Under the pieces are notes generated by a model that did no database searches, had not been told where the DNA came from, and saw only the letters and a list, made by a program, of their open reading frames with translations. Position numbers and translations under genes: made by a program. A DNA stretch of 64,000 bases from Pseudomonas oryzihabitans (lineage in GTDB: Bacteria; Pseudomonadota; Gammaproteobacteria; Pseudomonadales; Pseudomonadaceae): NCBI RefSeq assembly GCF_006384975.1, contig NZ_CP021645.1, positions 2,384,001-2,448,000 of the forward strand. The letters run 5' to 3'. This document shows positions 8,244 to 18,254 of this stretch, piece after piece; within the stretch, counting starts at the first letter, position 1; each line of letters opens with the position of its first letter.

Positions 8244-10685
8244 TTACAACGCCTTCCAGATTTCCGTGGCGTACTCGCGGATGGTGCGGTCCGAGGAGAA
8301 CCAGCCCATGCTGGAGGTGTTGATCACCGCCGATTGCCACCATTTGTCCGGCTGCTGCCAGCGGGTCTCGACCTGGCGCTGGGCGTCCCAGTAGGCGTCG
8401 AAGTCGGCGCAGACCAGGAAGCGGTCGTGCCAGGTCAAGACGTCCAGCAGGCTGTTGTAGCGCGCCGGATCCTCGGGTGAGAACTGCCCACCACGCAGGC
8501 CCGCCAGTACCTGGGACAACCGTGGCGAATTCTCGATGATGTCCGAGGAAATGCCGCCGCTGCGCTGGCGCTCTTCCACCTCGGCGGCCTTGAGGCCGAA
8601 GATGAACATGTGCTCGGCACCGATCAGTTCGCACATCTCGACGTTGGCGCCGTCGAGGGTGCCGATGGTGAGGGCACCGTTGAGGCCGAACTTCATGTTG
8701 CTGGTGCCCGAGGCTTCCATGCCGGCGGTGGAGATCTGCTCGGACAGATCCGCCGCCGGGATCATGACCTCGGCCAGGCTGACGTTGTAGTTGGGCAGGA
8801 AGACCACCTTGAGCAGGTCGCGGGTCAGGGGGTCGTTGTTGACCACCTTGGCCACGTCGTTGGCCAGTTTGATGATCAGCTTGGCCTGGTGGTAGCTGGC
8901 CGCGGCCTTGCCGGCGAAGATCTTGACCCGCGGCGTCCAATCGCCATTGGGGTTGTCGCGAATCGCCTGGTACAGCGCGATGGTCTGCAGCAGGTTCATC
9001 AGCTGCCGCTTGTACTCGTGGATGCGCTTGATCTGGACGTCGAACAGCGCGCTGGGATCGAGACTGATCTCCAGCCGCTGCTTGACCAGGCCGGCGAAGG
9101 TGTCCTTGTTGCGCTGGCGCTGCAGAGCGAAGCGCTCGCGGAAGGTGCTGTCGTTGGCGTAGGGCTTGAGCGCCGGCAGGGTCTTCTCGGGATCGTGCAG
9201 CACGCCTTGGCCGAGGGTGTCCACCAGCAGGTCGGTGAGCGCCGGGTTGGCCTGGTGCAGCCAGCGGCGGAAGGTGATGCCGTTGGTCTTGTTGTTGATC
9301 CGGTCCGGATAGAGCCGATGCAGCGAGCGGAAGACCGTCTTGCGCATCAGGTCGGTGTGCAGGCCGGAGACGCCATTGATGCTGTGGGAGCCGAGAAAGG
9401 CCAGGTTGCCCATGCGCACACGGCGGCCTTGGCTTTCATCGATCAGGGAGACGTAGGAGATCATGCCGCCGTCGGTCTCGCCGCGGGCACGCAGGGAGTC
9501 GAGGAACTGGGCGTTGATCAGGTAGATGATCTGCATGTGCCGCGGCAGCAGACGTTCCATCAGCTGCACCGGCCAGGTCTCTAGGGCCTCCGGCAAGAGG
9601 GTGTGGTTGGTGTAGCTGAGGGTGCCGACGGTGGTGCTCCACGCGGCGTCCCAGGGAATGCCGTGGACGTCCACCAGCAAGCGCATCAGTTCGGCGACGG
9701 CGATGGCCGGGTGGGTGTCGTTCAGTTGGATGGCGACGTGCTCGGGCAGGCTGAGCAGGTCGTGGTGCTGCTTGAGGTGGCGACGGGTCAGGTCGGCCAG
9801 GGAGGCGGCGACGAAGAAGTATTCCTGGCGCAGGCGCAGTTCTTGGCCGGCCTCGCTGCTGTCGGCGGGATAGAGCACGCGCGAGATGCTCTCGGCGCGG
9901 GCCTCGTTGGCCACGGCACCGACGTGGTCGCCGGCGTTGAAGGTCTCCAGGTGGAGGATCTCCAGCGGCCGGGCCCGCCAGAGTCTCAGGGTGTTGGCGC
10001 CCTCCCCGCCCCAGCCGATCACCGGGGTGTCGTAGGCCACCGCGCGGATGCGCTCGCCGGGATGCCAGATCTGCCGCCGCGGATCGCCTTCGCCATAGGG
10101 CGCGACGCTGCCGCCGAAGCCGATCTCGTACACCACCTCGGCGCGCTCGAATTCCCAGGGGTTGCCGAAGTCCAGCCAGTTCTCCGGTTGCTCCAGCTGG
10201 AAGCCGTCGGCGATCACCTGGCGAAACAGACCATGTTCGTAGCGGATGCCGTAGCCATGGCTGGCGATGCCCAGGGTAGCCATGCTTTCCATGAAGCAGG
10301 CGGCCAGACGGCCGAGGCCACCGTTGCCCAGGGCGGCGTCCGGCTCCAATCCGCGGATGCGTTCCAGGTCGACGCCGAGATCAGCCAGGGCCCGGCGGGT
10401 TTCCTCGAGGATGCCCAGGTTGGAGAGGCTGTCGATCAGCAAGCGGCCGATGAGGAATTCCAGGGAGAGGTAGTAGACCCGCTTCTGCCCGGTGCGATAG
10501 GCCTCGCGGGTACGGCTCATCCAGCGGTCGACGATGTAGTCGCGCGCGGCCAGGGCGGTGGCCTGGAACCAGTCGTGATCGAGGGCGTTGTCCGGGTCCT
10601 TGCCGACGGCGTAGGTGAGCTTGGAGAGGATGTTGGTGCGCAGGGCGGAAACTTCGTTGGGCGAGATGAAGCGGGGTCTCGTCAT
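8244..10685 (-). CDS. glgP: Glycogen phosphorylase
   Basis: An 813-residue GT35 phosphorylase that releases glucose-1-phosphate from glycogen or maltodextrin. The pyridoxal-phosphate site is EASGTSNMKF with the Schiff-base lysine at about residue 665, and the active-site segments EPDAALGNGGLGRLAACF and TNHTLLPEALE are intact. The ATG at 10685 has AGAGG about 9 bases upstream; an upstream TTG at 10703 is less likely. The next gene downstream is glgX, separated by a REP doublet. Synthesis genes (glgA, glgB, glgC) are not in this window. Confidence 0.95.
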   Translation of the reverse strand: MTRPRFISPNEVSALRTNILSKLTYAVGKDPDNALDHDWFQATALAARDYIVDRWMSRTREAYRTGQKRVYYLSLEFLIGRLLIDSLSNLGILEETRRALADLGVDLERIRGLEPDAALGNGGLGRLAACFMESMATLGIASHGYGIRYEHGLFRQVIADGFQLEQPENWLDFGNPWEFERAEVVYEIGFGGSVAPYGEGDPRRQIWHPGERIRAVAYDTPVIGWGGEGANTLRLWRARPLEILHLETFNAGDHVGAVANEARAESISRVLYPADSSEAGQELRLRQEYFFVAASLADLTRRHLKQHHDLLSLPEHVAIQLNDTHPAIAVAELMRLLVDVHGIPWDAAWSTTVGTLSYTNHTLLPEALETWPVQLMERLLPRHMQIIYLINAQFLDSLRARGETDGGMISYVSLIDESQGRRVRMGNLAFLGSHSINGVSGLHTDLMRKTVFRSLHRLYPDRINNKTNGITFRRWLHQANPALTDLLVDTLGQGVLHDPEKTLPALKPYANDSTFRERFALQRQRNKDTFAGLVKQRLEISLDPSALFDVQIKRIHEYKRQLMNLLQTIALYQAIRDNPNGDWTPRVKIFAGKAAASYHQAKLIIKLANDVAKVVNNDPLTRDLLKVVFLPNYNVSLAEVMIPAADLSEQISTAGMEASGTSNMKFGLNGALTIGTLDGANVEMCELIGAEHMFIFGLKAAEVEERQRSGGISSDIIENSPRLSQVLAGLRGGQFSPEDPARYNSLLDVLTWHDRFLVCADFDAYWDAQRQVETRWQQPDKWWQSAVINTSSMGWFSSDRTIREYATEIWKAL

Positions 10686-10928
10686 CAGGATTGACCTCTG
10701 CAAGCGCTTAGGAATCAGATCGCGAAGTGGCCGCGGATAAGGCAGCGCGTGCCGCTTTTCTTACTTTTTAGGCGAAACGACAGAGACGTCCAAGCTTTTT
10801 CGGACAGCAAGGCGGCGGAAGGCCCGCCGCTAGCAGGCTAATAGATGGCTTTAGTCGTTCTTTTCAGATGAACGCCGCTAATAAGCGTACCTCGCACGGG
10901 CTGGGATCGATGTCTTGCTGAGCACCTT

Positions 10929-12299
10929 TCAATCACGCTTGGGTGTCAGGGCGTCCAGCACCTGCTTCGACAGCGCGTGGTACAGCGGCACCGGCATCAG
11001 CCAGCCGGACACGGCGGAGGACAGCAGGCAGACTGCCAGCACCGGCAGCGTCATGTCCGGGCTGCCGACCATTTCCAGGGTGATGACGGTAGCGGTCAGC
11101 GGCGTGCGGGTGACCCCGGCCAGGTAGGCGGCCAGTCCCAGCAGGGCGCATTGCGCCAGGCTGACGCCCGGCAGCCAGTCGGCCATCCAGGGGCCCAGGG
11201 CGGCGCCCACGGCCAGGGCCGGCGAGAACAGGCCACCCGGGATGCCCGCCAGGTAGGAGACGACATTGGCGAGGAATTTCCACAGCAGGAAGCCGTCGCC
11301 GGTCACCGGTTCGCCGGAGAGGATGGCATGGGTCTCGGCATAGCCGGTACCGAAGACGTGCTGCCCCGAGCACAGCCCCAAGGCCGCCAAGGCCAGGCCG
11401 CAACCGGCGGCGAAGGCCACCGGGCGGCGCCGGCGCAGGGCGTTCATGCGCCCCAGCCAGCCCTTTTCAGTGGGCAGGATCAGGCGGCCATAGAAACCCC
11501 CGAGCACGCCACCGAGTACCCCGGCGACGGGGACCGCCAACCAGCCGATCCCCCAGGTCAGATGCAGGTTCAGGTCCCCGAGGTAGCTGTAGGGCCCCAT
11601 GACCCCCAGGGTGACGATGCCGCCGAGCAGCACCGCGGTCAGCACCAGGCCGCTGAAGCGCTGCTCGAACATATGGGTGAGTTCCTCGATGGCGAAGACC
11701 ACCCCACCCAGGGGCGTGTTGAAGGCCGCGGCGATACCAGCGGCACCACCGGCGAGAATCAGCCCGGACAGGGTGCGCCGGCCGTGCAGGCCAAGGCGCT
11801 TGCCGAAGCCATAGAGCAGCGCGGCCCCGACGTGCACCGTGGGACCTTCACGGCCTATCGAGCCACCTACCAGCAGAGCCCCCGCGGTGAGCATCATCTT
11901 GCCCAGGGCCACGGGAGCACCGAGCAAGCGCGCGCGCAGATCCGGCTCCTCGCGCTGGATGCTGGCGATGACCTGGGGAATACCACTGCCGCGAGCCTCG
12001 CGCAGCACCCCCTGGGTGAGCCAGGCCAGCAAGGCGAAGCCCAGCGGCGTGACCAGCCAGGGCCAGAAGGCGCTGTGCTGCAGCAGTTGCTGGAACAGTC
12101 CGAAGGAGTGATCGGACAGCCAGGCGAAGGCCAGGCCGGCCAGGCCCACCAGGACAGCCCCGACCCAGAAGGCGATGCGCTGGCGCCACTCGCGCAGGCG
12201 ACGACGACGTCGATGCCGTTGCAGGTGCAGGCGACGGCGGGCAGCGACTTCGGGATCGGTATCGGGAAAGACGGGATCGGGCGAGACGGAATCGGACAT
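10929..12299 (-). CDS. ClC-family chloride channel/H+ antiporter
   Basis: A 456-residue ClC protein. Selectivity-filter motifs are GSGIP (104-108), GREGP (149-153) and GGLFSP, and a late TRTPLTAT segment. Both the external gating glutamate (E151) and a glutamate in FAIEEL (E205/E206, equivalent of the proton glutamate) are present, which suggests a Cl-/H+ exchanger and not a passive channel. An arginine-rich cytoplasmic N-terminus (residues 20-42) precedes the first helix. No CBS domains are seen. It lies 73 bp downstream of the fruA stop on the same strand reading away from it, so it is probably transcribed separately. Confidence 0.92.
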   Translation of the reverse strand: MSDSVSPDPVFPDTDPEVAARRRLHLQRHRRRRRLREWRQRIAFWVGAVLVGLAGLAFAWLSDHSFGLFQQLLQHSAFWPWLVTPLGFALLAWLTQGVLREARGSGIPQVIASIQREEPDLRARLLGAPVALGKMMLTAGALLVGGSIGREGPTVHVGAALLYGFGKRLGLHGRRTLSGLILAGGAAGIAAAFNTPLGGVVFAIEELTHMFEQRFSGLVLTAVLLGGIVTLGVMGPYSYLGDLNLHLTWGIGWLAVPVAGVLGGVLGGFYGRLILPTEKGWLGRMNALRRRRPVAFAAGCGLALAALGLCSGQHVFGTGYAETHAILSGEPVTGDGFLLWKFLANVVSYLAGIPGGLFSPALAVGAALGPWMADWLPGVSLAQCALLGLAAYLAGVTRTPLTATVITLEMVGSPDMTLPVLAVCLLSSAVSGWLMPVPLYHALSKQVLDALTPKRD

Positions 12300-12372
12300 G
12301 GATACGGCTACACCGGGAGGCTAGAGCCTCCCAGTGTAACCGCTTGTTACCGCAAAGTTGCTGCCGGCGGGA

Positions 12373-14130
12373 TCAGGTCGCAGGAGCCAGCTCGACGGCC
12401 GTCGAGCTGCGCTTGAGCACGGCGTAAATCACGCCAGTCACCAGGCTGCCGGCGGCGATGGCGCCCAGGTACAGCCAGGCATGGCTGATGGCATTGGGGA
12501 TCAGCAGCACGAAGAGGCCTCCGTGGGGCGCCATCAACTTGCAATTGAACAGCATCACCAGGGCACCGGTCAGGGCACCGCCGATGACGCTGGCCGGGAT
12601 CACCCGCAGTGGGTCCTTGGCGGCGAAGGGAATCGCCCCCTCGGAGATGAAGCACAGGCCCAGCACCGAGGCCGCCTTGCCCGCTTCACGCTCGCTCTGG
12701 GCGAACTTGTGCCGCGCCAGCAGGGTGGCGATACCCATACCGATGGGCGGCACCATGCCGGCAGCCATGGTGGCGGCCATGGGGCCGTAGGTCTTGGACG
12801 CCAGCAGGCCGACGGTGAAGGCATAGGCCGCCTTGTTGATCGGGCCGCCGAAGTCGATGCACATCATGGCGCCGAGGATCAGGCCGAGCAGCACGGCGTT
12901 GCTGGTACCCAGGTTGTTGAGGAAGTCGGTGAGGCGGCTCAGGGCACCGGCGACCGGAGTGCCGACCAGGTAGATCATCACCAGGCCGACGATGAGGCTG
13001 GCGAACAGCGGGATGATCAGGATCGGCTTGAGCGCCTCGACGCTGGCCGGCAGTTTGACGTGCTGGGCGATGGCCTTGGCCACGTAGCCGGCCAGGAAAC
13101 CGGCGATGATGCCGCCGATGAAGCCGCTGCCCAGACTGGCCGCGAGCCAGCCGCCGATCATGCCGGGCGCCAGGCCCGGACGGTCGGCGATGGAATAGGC
13201 GATGTAGCCGGCCAGTACCGGCACCATCAGCTTGAACGCCGAGTCGCCGCCGATCTGCATCAGCGCCGCGGCCAGGGTTCCCTGTTCCTTGAAGGCCTCG
13301 ATGCCGAAGACGAAGGACAGGGCGATCAGCAGACCGCCCGCCACCACCATCGGCAACATGTAGGACACCCCGGTGAGCAGGTGCTTGTAGACACCCGAGC
13401 TTTCCTTCTTGGCCGGTTTGGCGCCCTCGCCCGCGGCGGGGGCGGCGCTGCCGGCCAGGGTCTCGCCCTCGGCCAGGGCCTTCTTGATCGTCGCCTCGGG
13501 TTGCTTGAGGGCGACGCCGGTGCCGCAGCGATAGACGCGCTTACCGGCGAAGCGCTCGACGTTGACCTCGATGTCGGTGGCCAAGAGCACCACGTCGGCC
13601 TCGCGAATGGCGTCGGCCGGCAAGGGATTGCGCGCGCCCACCGAGCCCTGGGTCTCCAGGTGCAGGCGATAGCCGAGCTTCTTGGCAGCGTTCTGCAAGG
13701 CTTCGGCGGCCATGAAGGTGTGGGCGACTCCGGTCGGACAGGCGGTGATGGCGACCAGCCGCGGCGTCTCGCTGGCGCTGGCCGGCGCACTGGGCGCAGC
13801 GCCACTGGCGGCCGGGGCCTGCTCCAGCACCTTGGCCTCGCTGGCGGCGCGCTGCAGGAAGGCGTCGACATCGCGCAGGGCTTCCGCCGGCGCGGCGCGG
13901 TAGACCCGCTTGCCGACGAAGCGCGACAGATCGACCGCGCCGGTGTGCACCACCACTACCAGTTCGGCACGGGCCAGTTGGTCGTCGGTCAGCAGGGTGG
14001 CCTCGGGGCCGTCGTGGATCTCGACGCTGGTGGTCCAGCCGCGGCGCTGGGCCGCGGCATCCAGCAGGCGCGCGCTGAGCACGCTGGTGACCATGCCGGT
14101 CGGGCAGGTCGTGACGATGGCGATATTCAT
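12373..14130 (-). CDS. fruA: PTS fructose transporter subunit EIIB'BC
   Basis: A 585-residue fructose-specific permease. An N-terminal duplicated EIIB' domain contains TTCPTGM (C9), the active EIIB has ITACPTGVAHT with phosphocysteine C131, and a Lys/Ala-rich linker (about 225-245) leads to the EIIC membrane domain (about 250-575) with ISEGAIPFAA and CIDFGGPINK. It imports fructose as fructose-1-phosphate. Its ATG overlaps the fruK stop by 4 bp (ATGA), so translation is coupled. It is the last gene of fruBKA. Confidence 0.97.
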   Translation of the reverse strand: MNIAIVTTCPTGMVTSVLSARLLDAAAQRRGWTTSVEIHDGPEATLLTDDQLARAELVVVVHTGAVDLSRFVGKRVYRAAPAEALRDVDAFLQRAASEAKVLEQAPAASGAAPSAPASASETPRLVAITACPTGVAHTFMAAEALQNAAKKLGYRLHLETQGSVGARNPLPADAIREADVVLLATDIEVNVERFAGKRVYRCGTGVALKQPEATIKKALAEGETLAGSAAPAAGEGAKPAKKESSGVYKHLLTGVSYMLPMVVAGGLLIALSFVFGIEAFKEQGTLAAALMQIGGDSAFKLMVPVLAGYIAYSIADRPGLAPGMIGGWLAASLGSGFIGGIIAGFLAGYVAKAIAQHVKLPASVEALKPILIIPLFASLIVGLVMIYLVGTPVAGALSRLTDFLNNLGTSNAVLLGLILGAMMCIDFGGPINKAAYAFTVGLLASKTYGPMAATMAAGMVPPIGMGIATLLARHKFAQSEREAGKAASVLGLCFISEGAIPFAAKDPLRVIPASVIGGALTGALVMLFNCKLMAPHGGLFVLLIPNAISHAWLYLGAIAAGSLVTGVIYAVLKRSSTAVELAPAT

Positions 14131-15095
14131 GGGTTTACCCCTGATTCTTGTTCTAGCGGAAAGTCGGGAAGGACGCGCACCCGCACCTGGTTTTCGAAGG
14201 TTGCGAGTTGCGCCGGATCATTGATGCCGAAACCGATCTGGGTGACCGCCAGGGCGGCGATGGCGGTGGCCGTGGTCAGGGTGCGCTCCGGCGTCTGGCC
14301 GGTGAGCAGGCCGTGCAGCATGCCGGCCAGCAGGGAATCCCCGGCGCCGACGGTGCTGGCCACGGTGACCTTGGGCGGCTGCGCCTCCAGGGTCTGGTGA
14401 CCGTACCAGCGCACGCCCTCGGCGCCCTGGGAGATCACCAGGTGCTCGATGCCCAGGGCGCGCAGTTGCTCGACCAGCAGCGCCTGCTCGGTGGCGGTCT
14501 CGGCGGGGGCGTTGCAGGCCTCGGCCAGTTCCTCGGTATTGGGCTTGATCAGCCAGGGACCGGCGGCCAGGGCGGCGCGCAGGGCGGCACCACTGGTGTC
14601 CAGCGCCACCGGCAGCCCCAGCGACTTGAGCCGGCCGATCAGCGCCGCCAGCCATTCGGGCGTCACCCCGCGCGGCAGGCTACCGGCCACCACCACGGCG
14701 TCATGCCCCGCGGCGATGCGGTCGAGGGTCGCCAACAATTCCTGCTGGGCGGCGGCGGAGACCTCGGGGCCGGGCCCGTTGATGTCGGTGATGCGGCCAT
14801 CGGCCTCGGCCAGCTTGAGGTTGCTGCGCGTCTCCCCCGGCACCCGGATGAAGGCGTCGGTGAAGCCGCGGCGGGCGAACAGCGCATCGAAGGCACTGGC
14901 GTTGTCGGCGCCGAGGAAACCGCTCACGGTCAGCTCGTGGCCGAGATCGGCCAGCACCTGGGCGACGTTGAGGCCCTTGCCGGCGGCATGCACGATCACC
15001 GCCTCGCTGCGATTCACCGCGCCGGGCTTGAGTTCGGGCAGCTGGACGGTGAGATCCAGCGCCGGGTTGAGGGTCAGGGTGAGGATGCGACTCAT
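14127..15095 (-). CDS. fruK: 1-phosphofructokinase
   Basis: A 322-residue PfkB-family kinase converting fructose-1-phosphate to fructose-1,6-bisphosphate. N-terminal TLNPALDLT and GGKGLNVA-like HAAGKGLNVA motifs and the C-terminal catalytic VGAGDSLLAG (Asp base) identify it. It overlaps both neighbours by 4 bp, so fruB, fruK and fruA are translationally coupled. Its product is the known inducer that releases the FruR repressor in Pseudomonas putida, giving feedback on this operon. Confidence 0.97.
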   Translation of the reverse strand: MSRILTLTLNPALDLTVQLPELKPGAVNRSEAVIVHAAGKGLNVAQVLADLGHELTVSGFLGADNASAFDALFARRGFTDAFIRVPGETRSNLKLAEADGRITDINGPGPEVSAAAQQELLATLDRIAAGHDAVVVAGSLPRGVTPEWLAALIGRLKSLGLPVALDTSGAALRAALAAGPWLIKPNTEELAEACNAPAETATEQALLVEQLRALGIEHLVISQGAEGVRWYGHQTLEAQPPKVTVASTVGAGDSLLAGMLHGLLTGQTPERTLTTATAIAALAVTQIGFGINDPAQLATFENQVRVRVLPDFPLEQESGVNP

Positions 15096-17974
15096 CGCAG
15101 CGCCTCCACGCTCTGCCGCACTTCAGCGGCGGTGGCCAGCTCCAACGCCCGCGCGGCACAGGACTGCACCAGGCGCAGCTCCAGCTCGCGTACCCGCGCC
15201 TTCACCAGCGGCACGCTGCGCGCCGAGACCGACAGCTCGTCCACCCCCAGGCCGACCAGCACCGGCACCGCCAGCGGATCGGACGCTAGCTCGCCGCAGA
15301 CGCCGACCCACTTGCCATGGGCATGGGCGGCGCGCACCGTCATGTCGATCAGGCGCAGCACGCTGGGATGCAGGCCGTCGGCCTCGCCGGACAGCAGCGG
15401 ATGGCCGCGGTCGATGGCCAGGGTGTACTGGGTGAGGTCGTTGGTGCCGACGCTGAAGAAGTCCACTTCCGGCGCCAGCACCGGCGCCAGCAAGGCCGCC
15501 GAGGGCACCTCGATCATGATGCCGACCTGCAGGTCGGTGGTGGGAATCTCCTGGCGCAGGCGGTCCAGGATGTCGCGCGCCTGGCGCCACTCCTCGACCC
15601 GCCCGACCATGGGGAACATGATCCGCAACGGGCGACCATCGGCGGCCTTGAGCAGGGCGCGCAGCTGGGTTTCCAGCAGTTCGGGACGGCGCAGGGTGAG
15701 GCGGATGCCGCGGATGCCGAGGAAGGGATTCTCTTCCGGCGGCAGCGGCAGATAGGGCAGCGGCTTGTCGCCGCCGACGTCCAGGGTACGCACCACCAGT
15801 GGTTTGCCGGCCAGGCCATCGAGGGCGCGGCGGTATTCCTGCTCCTGGGCGGCTTCGTCGGGGGCGGCATCATGGCTCATGAACACCAGCTCGGTGCGCA
15901 GCAGGCCGACGGCTTCGGCGCCCTGCTCCACCGCGTCGGCGGCCTGGGCGGTATCGCCCAGGTTCACCGCGATCTCGACCTGATGGCCGTCGCGGGTGGT
16001 AGCACTCTCGAAACGGTGAGCCTCGGCAGCACGACGGCGCTCGGCCTGGAGCTCACGCTCACGCTGCACGGCTTCGATACGGCTGGCATCCGGGGCGATC
16101 TCCAGGGTGCCCTTGTCGCCATCCAGCAAGAGCACGCTGCGCGGCGCCAGCTCCAGCACCCGCCGGCCAGCGCCGACGATGGCCGGGATGCCCAGGGCGC
16201 GGGCGACGATGGCACTGTGGGAACTGGCGCCGCCACGGGCGGTGAGGATGCCGCAAACGCGCTCGCGGTCGAGCCGGGCCACATCGCCGGGGCCGACCTC
16301 GTCCATCACCAGCACATAGGGTTCCTCGGGTTCGCGGAGCTCTTCCACGCCACAGAGTTGGGCCAGCACCCGGCGGCCAACGTCGCGCAGATCGGCGGCA
16401 CGCTCGGCGAGCAACCTGTCGTGCAGGGCCTCCTGCTGGCTGGCCGCCTCTTCGATCTGGGTATCCCAGGCCGCAGCGGCGCTGGCATTGGCCTTGAGCC
16501 GGGCGGCGATGCCCTGCTGCATATCGGGATCGTCGAGCATCTCCAGGTGGGTCTGGAAGATCTCGCGCAAGGCGCTGGACTCACTGCGGGCAATGAGCGC
16601 CTCGATATCGGCGCGCACCGTGGCCAGGGCCAGGTCCAGGCGCTGCCGCTCGGCGGCGGCGCCTTCGCCAGTGGCTGGATAGTCGAAGTGCTGGGGCGCC
16701 ACCACATGGGCCGGGCCGACCGCCAGACCGGGAGCGGCGGCCACGGCCTGGGCGCGATCGCCCGGCGCCAGCGGCAGTTGTTCGGACGGGTCCACCAGGC
16801 TGATGGCGGTGACCCGGGCGGCACCGGCCGGGGCCGGGGCGCTGGCGGTGACCGGCTCGACTTCTTCGCCGAGTCCGGCCTGCACTGCGCCGATCAGATC
16901 GTTCAGGGCCGCCTCGGCCGGAGTGCCGGGTTCGACCAGGAATTCCAGGGTCTGGCCACGACGGGCGCCCAAGGCCAGCAGGCGCGACAGACTCTTGGCC
17001 GAGACCGGGGCGCCGCCGTCGACCCGCACACGGATCTCGCCGTCATAGGCCTTGGCCAGCCGTGCCAGCTCCTTGGCCGGACGGGCGTGCAGGCCGTGGG
17101 CATTGGCCAGGACCACCTGGGCACTGGGCCAGTCGGGAGCGACTTCGCCGCCCAGGGCTTCGAGCACGGCACGGCGCGAAGTGGCCTGGGCCAGCTCCTG
17201 GCCACGACCGGCGACGAGCAGATCGCAGAGGCGCTCGAGCAAGGCGCGATGGCCTTCGCCCAGGCTGGCCAGACAGAACAGGCCACGTACCGGCTGGTCC
17301 TGATGGTGCAGCAGTTGCAGCGGGGTGACGAAAGCCAGGCCCGGGCGCTTCACCGCAGTCTCGCTGTTCAGCCACCAGAGGCCGTCGCCCAGGGGCAGCG
17401 GTTGGCTGGCCTGCAGGGCGGCGGCGAAACCGGCATCCACGCATTCCATGTGCTTGAGCATGCGCGCGCCTTGCCAGGCCAGGTCTTCCAGGTCCTCGGC
17501 GTCGATGGCCAGCTGCACCAGCTCTTCGTCCAGGGCCAGGGCCTGGGGCGCCCCCTGCAGCAGATCGAGGATCTGCTGGGGTTCGCGGGCCTCGCGCAGG
17601 GCTTGTTGCAGCTCGCTCTCGCCGAGGGCGCGGGTCAGCAACTGCAGGATGCGCAGGTGCTCGTCGGATTTGGCGGCGATGGCGATGGCCAGGTAGGTCA
17701 GTTGGCCGTCGCCCCAGTCCACCCCGTCGGGAAACTGCATCATCCGTACGCCGGTGACGAATACCTGGTCACGGGTCTGGGGGGTGCCGTGGGGAATGGC
17801 GATCCCCTGGCCGAGATAGGTGGAGCCCTGGGCCTCGCGGGCCTTGAGCCCTTCGAGATAGCCCGGGGCGACCAGGCCGTCGGCGACGAGGGACTCAGCG
17901 AGCATGGCCAGGGCGGTCGCCTTGTCGGGCGCCTGTTGGGCCATGCGGATATGCTGGGCATTGAGTTCGAACAT
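15092..17974 (-). CDS. fruB: Fructose PTS multiphosphoryl protein EIIA-HPr-EI
   Basis: A 960-residue fusion that carries phosphate from PEP to FruA. Domains in order are EIIA-Fru (1-145, IPHGTP with H62), an HPr-like domain (285-370, NAHGLHARPA with H296), and enzyme I (about 410-955, GGASSHSAI with H586; PEP-binding MIEVPSA and the GVCGELASDP Cys motif). The middle segment 150-270 is a degenerate linker. I chose ATG 17974 because GGAGG is 9 bases upstream and EIIA begins there; a 38-codon extension would run into the promoter region. First gene of fruBKA. Confidence 0.96.
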   Translation of the reverse strand: MFELNAQHIRMAQQAPDKATALAMLAESLVADGLVAPGYLEGLKAREAQGSTYLGQGIAIPHGTPQTRDQVFVTGVRMMQFPDGVDWGDGQLTYLAIAIAAKSDEHLRILQLLTRALGESELQQALREAREPQQILDLLQGAPQALALDEELVQLAIDAEDLEDLAWQGARMLKHMECVDAGFAAALQASQPLPLGDGLWWLNSETAVKRPGLAFVTPLQLLHHQDQPVRGLFCLASLGEGHRALLERLCDLLVAGRGQELAQATSRRAVLEALGGEVAPDWPSAQVVLANAHGLHARPAKELARLAKAYDGEIRVRVDGGAPVSAKSLSRLLALGARRGQTLEFLVEPGTPAEAALNDLIGAVQAGLGEEVEPVTASAPAPAGAARVTAISLVDPSEQLPLAPGDRAQAVAAAPGLAVGPAHVVAPQHFDYPATGEGAAAERQRLDLALATVRADIEALIARSESSALREIFQTHLEMLDDPDMQQGIAARLKANASAAAAWDTQIEEAASQQEALHDRLLAERAADLRDVGRRVLAQLCGVEELREPEEPYVLVMDEVGPGDVARLDRERVCGILTARGGASSHSAIVARALGIPAIVGAGRRVLELAPRSVLLLDGDKGTLEIAPDASRIEAVQRERELQAERRRAAEAHRFESATTRDGHQVEIAVNLGDTAQAADAVEQGAEAVGLLRTELVFMSHDAAPDEAAQEQEYRRALDGLAGKPLVVRTLDVGGDKPLPYLPLPPEENPFLGIRGIRLTLRRPELLETQLRALLKAADGRPLRIMFPMVGRVEEWRQARDILDRLRQEIPTTDLQVGIMIEVPSAALLAPVLAPEVDFFSVGTNDLTQYTLAIDRGHPLLSGEADGLHPSVLRLIDMTVRAAHAHGKWVGVCGELASDPLAVPVLVGLGVDELSVSARSVPLVKARVRELELRLVQSCAARALELATAAEVRQSVEALR

Positions 17975-18124
17975 GGAAGGATACCTCCGGCGCCGCGCGC
18001 CCGATCCCGGCGCCGTGCCTTTCTTGTAATAGATGCTTGCCGGCTCGCTTAGCCCTGCGGACACGCCAGAAACAGCGGCGCAGGGCACTGGGTGTAGCGT
18101 GACAGCCCTCGGACAACAGAAAGC

Positions 18125-18158
18125 TGAAACGTTTCACCCAATGTAACTGGAACGTTAC
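18125..18158. promoter_or_regulatory. Two FruR (Cra) operator-like palindromes between fruB and fruR
   Basis: TGAAACGTTTCA at 18125-18136 is a perfect 12-bp palindrome. A second, imperfect site at 18143-18158 has GTAAC/GTTAC arms around TGGAAC. The first matches the known Cra/FruR operator core (TGAAACGTTTCA) in gammaproteobacteria. The two centres are about 20 bp apart, roughly two helical turns, so cooperative binding and control of both divergent promoters are plausible. Confidence 0.8.
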
Positions 18159-18254
18159 TCGATAATCGTCGATCCTTGAAGCACAACACACAATAAAGAC
18201 CGTCCCGCTCGCGCCGTACAGCGCGAGACCTTTCAGGTCCGACGAGGTATAGGC

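Noticed and set aside
15317..18052. 911-codon open frame antisense to fruB
   Set aside because: fruB has full domain support on the other strand; this frame is a composition shadow with Gly/Gln/His runs.
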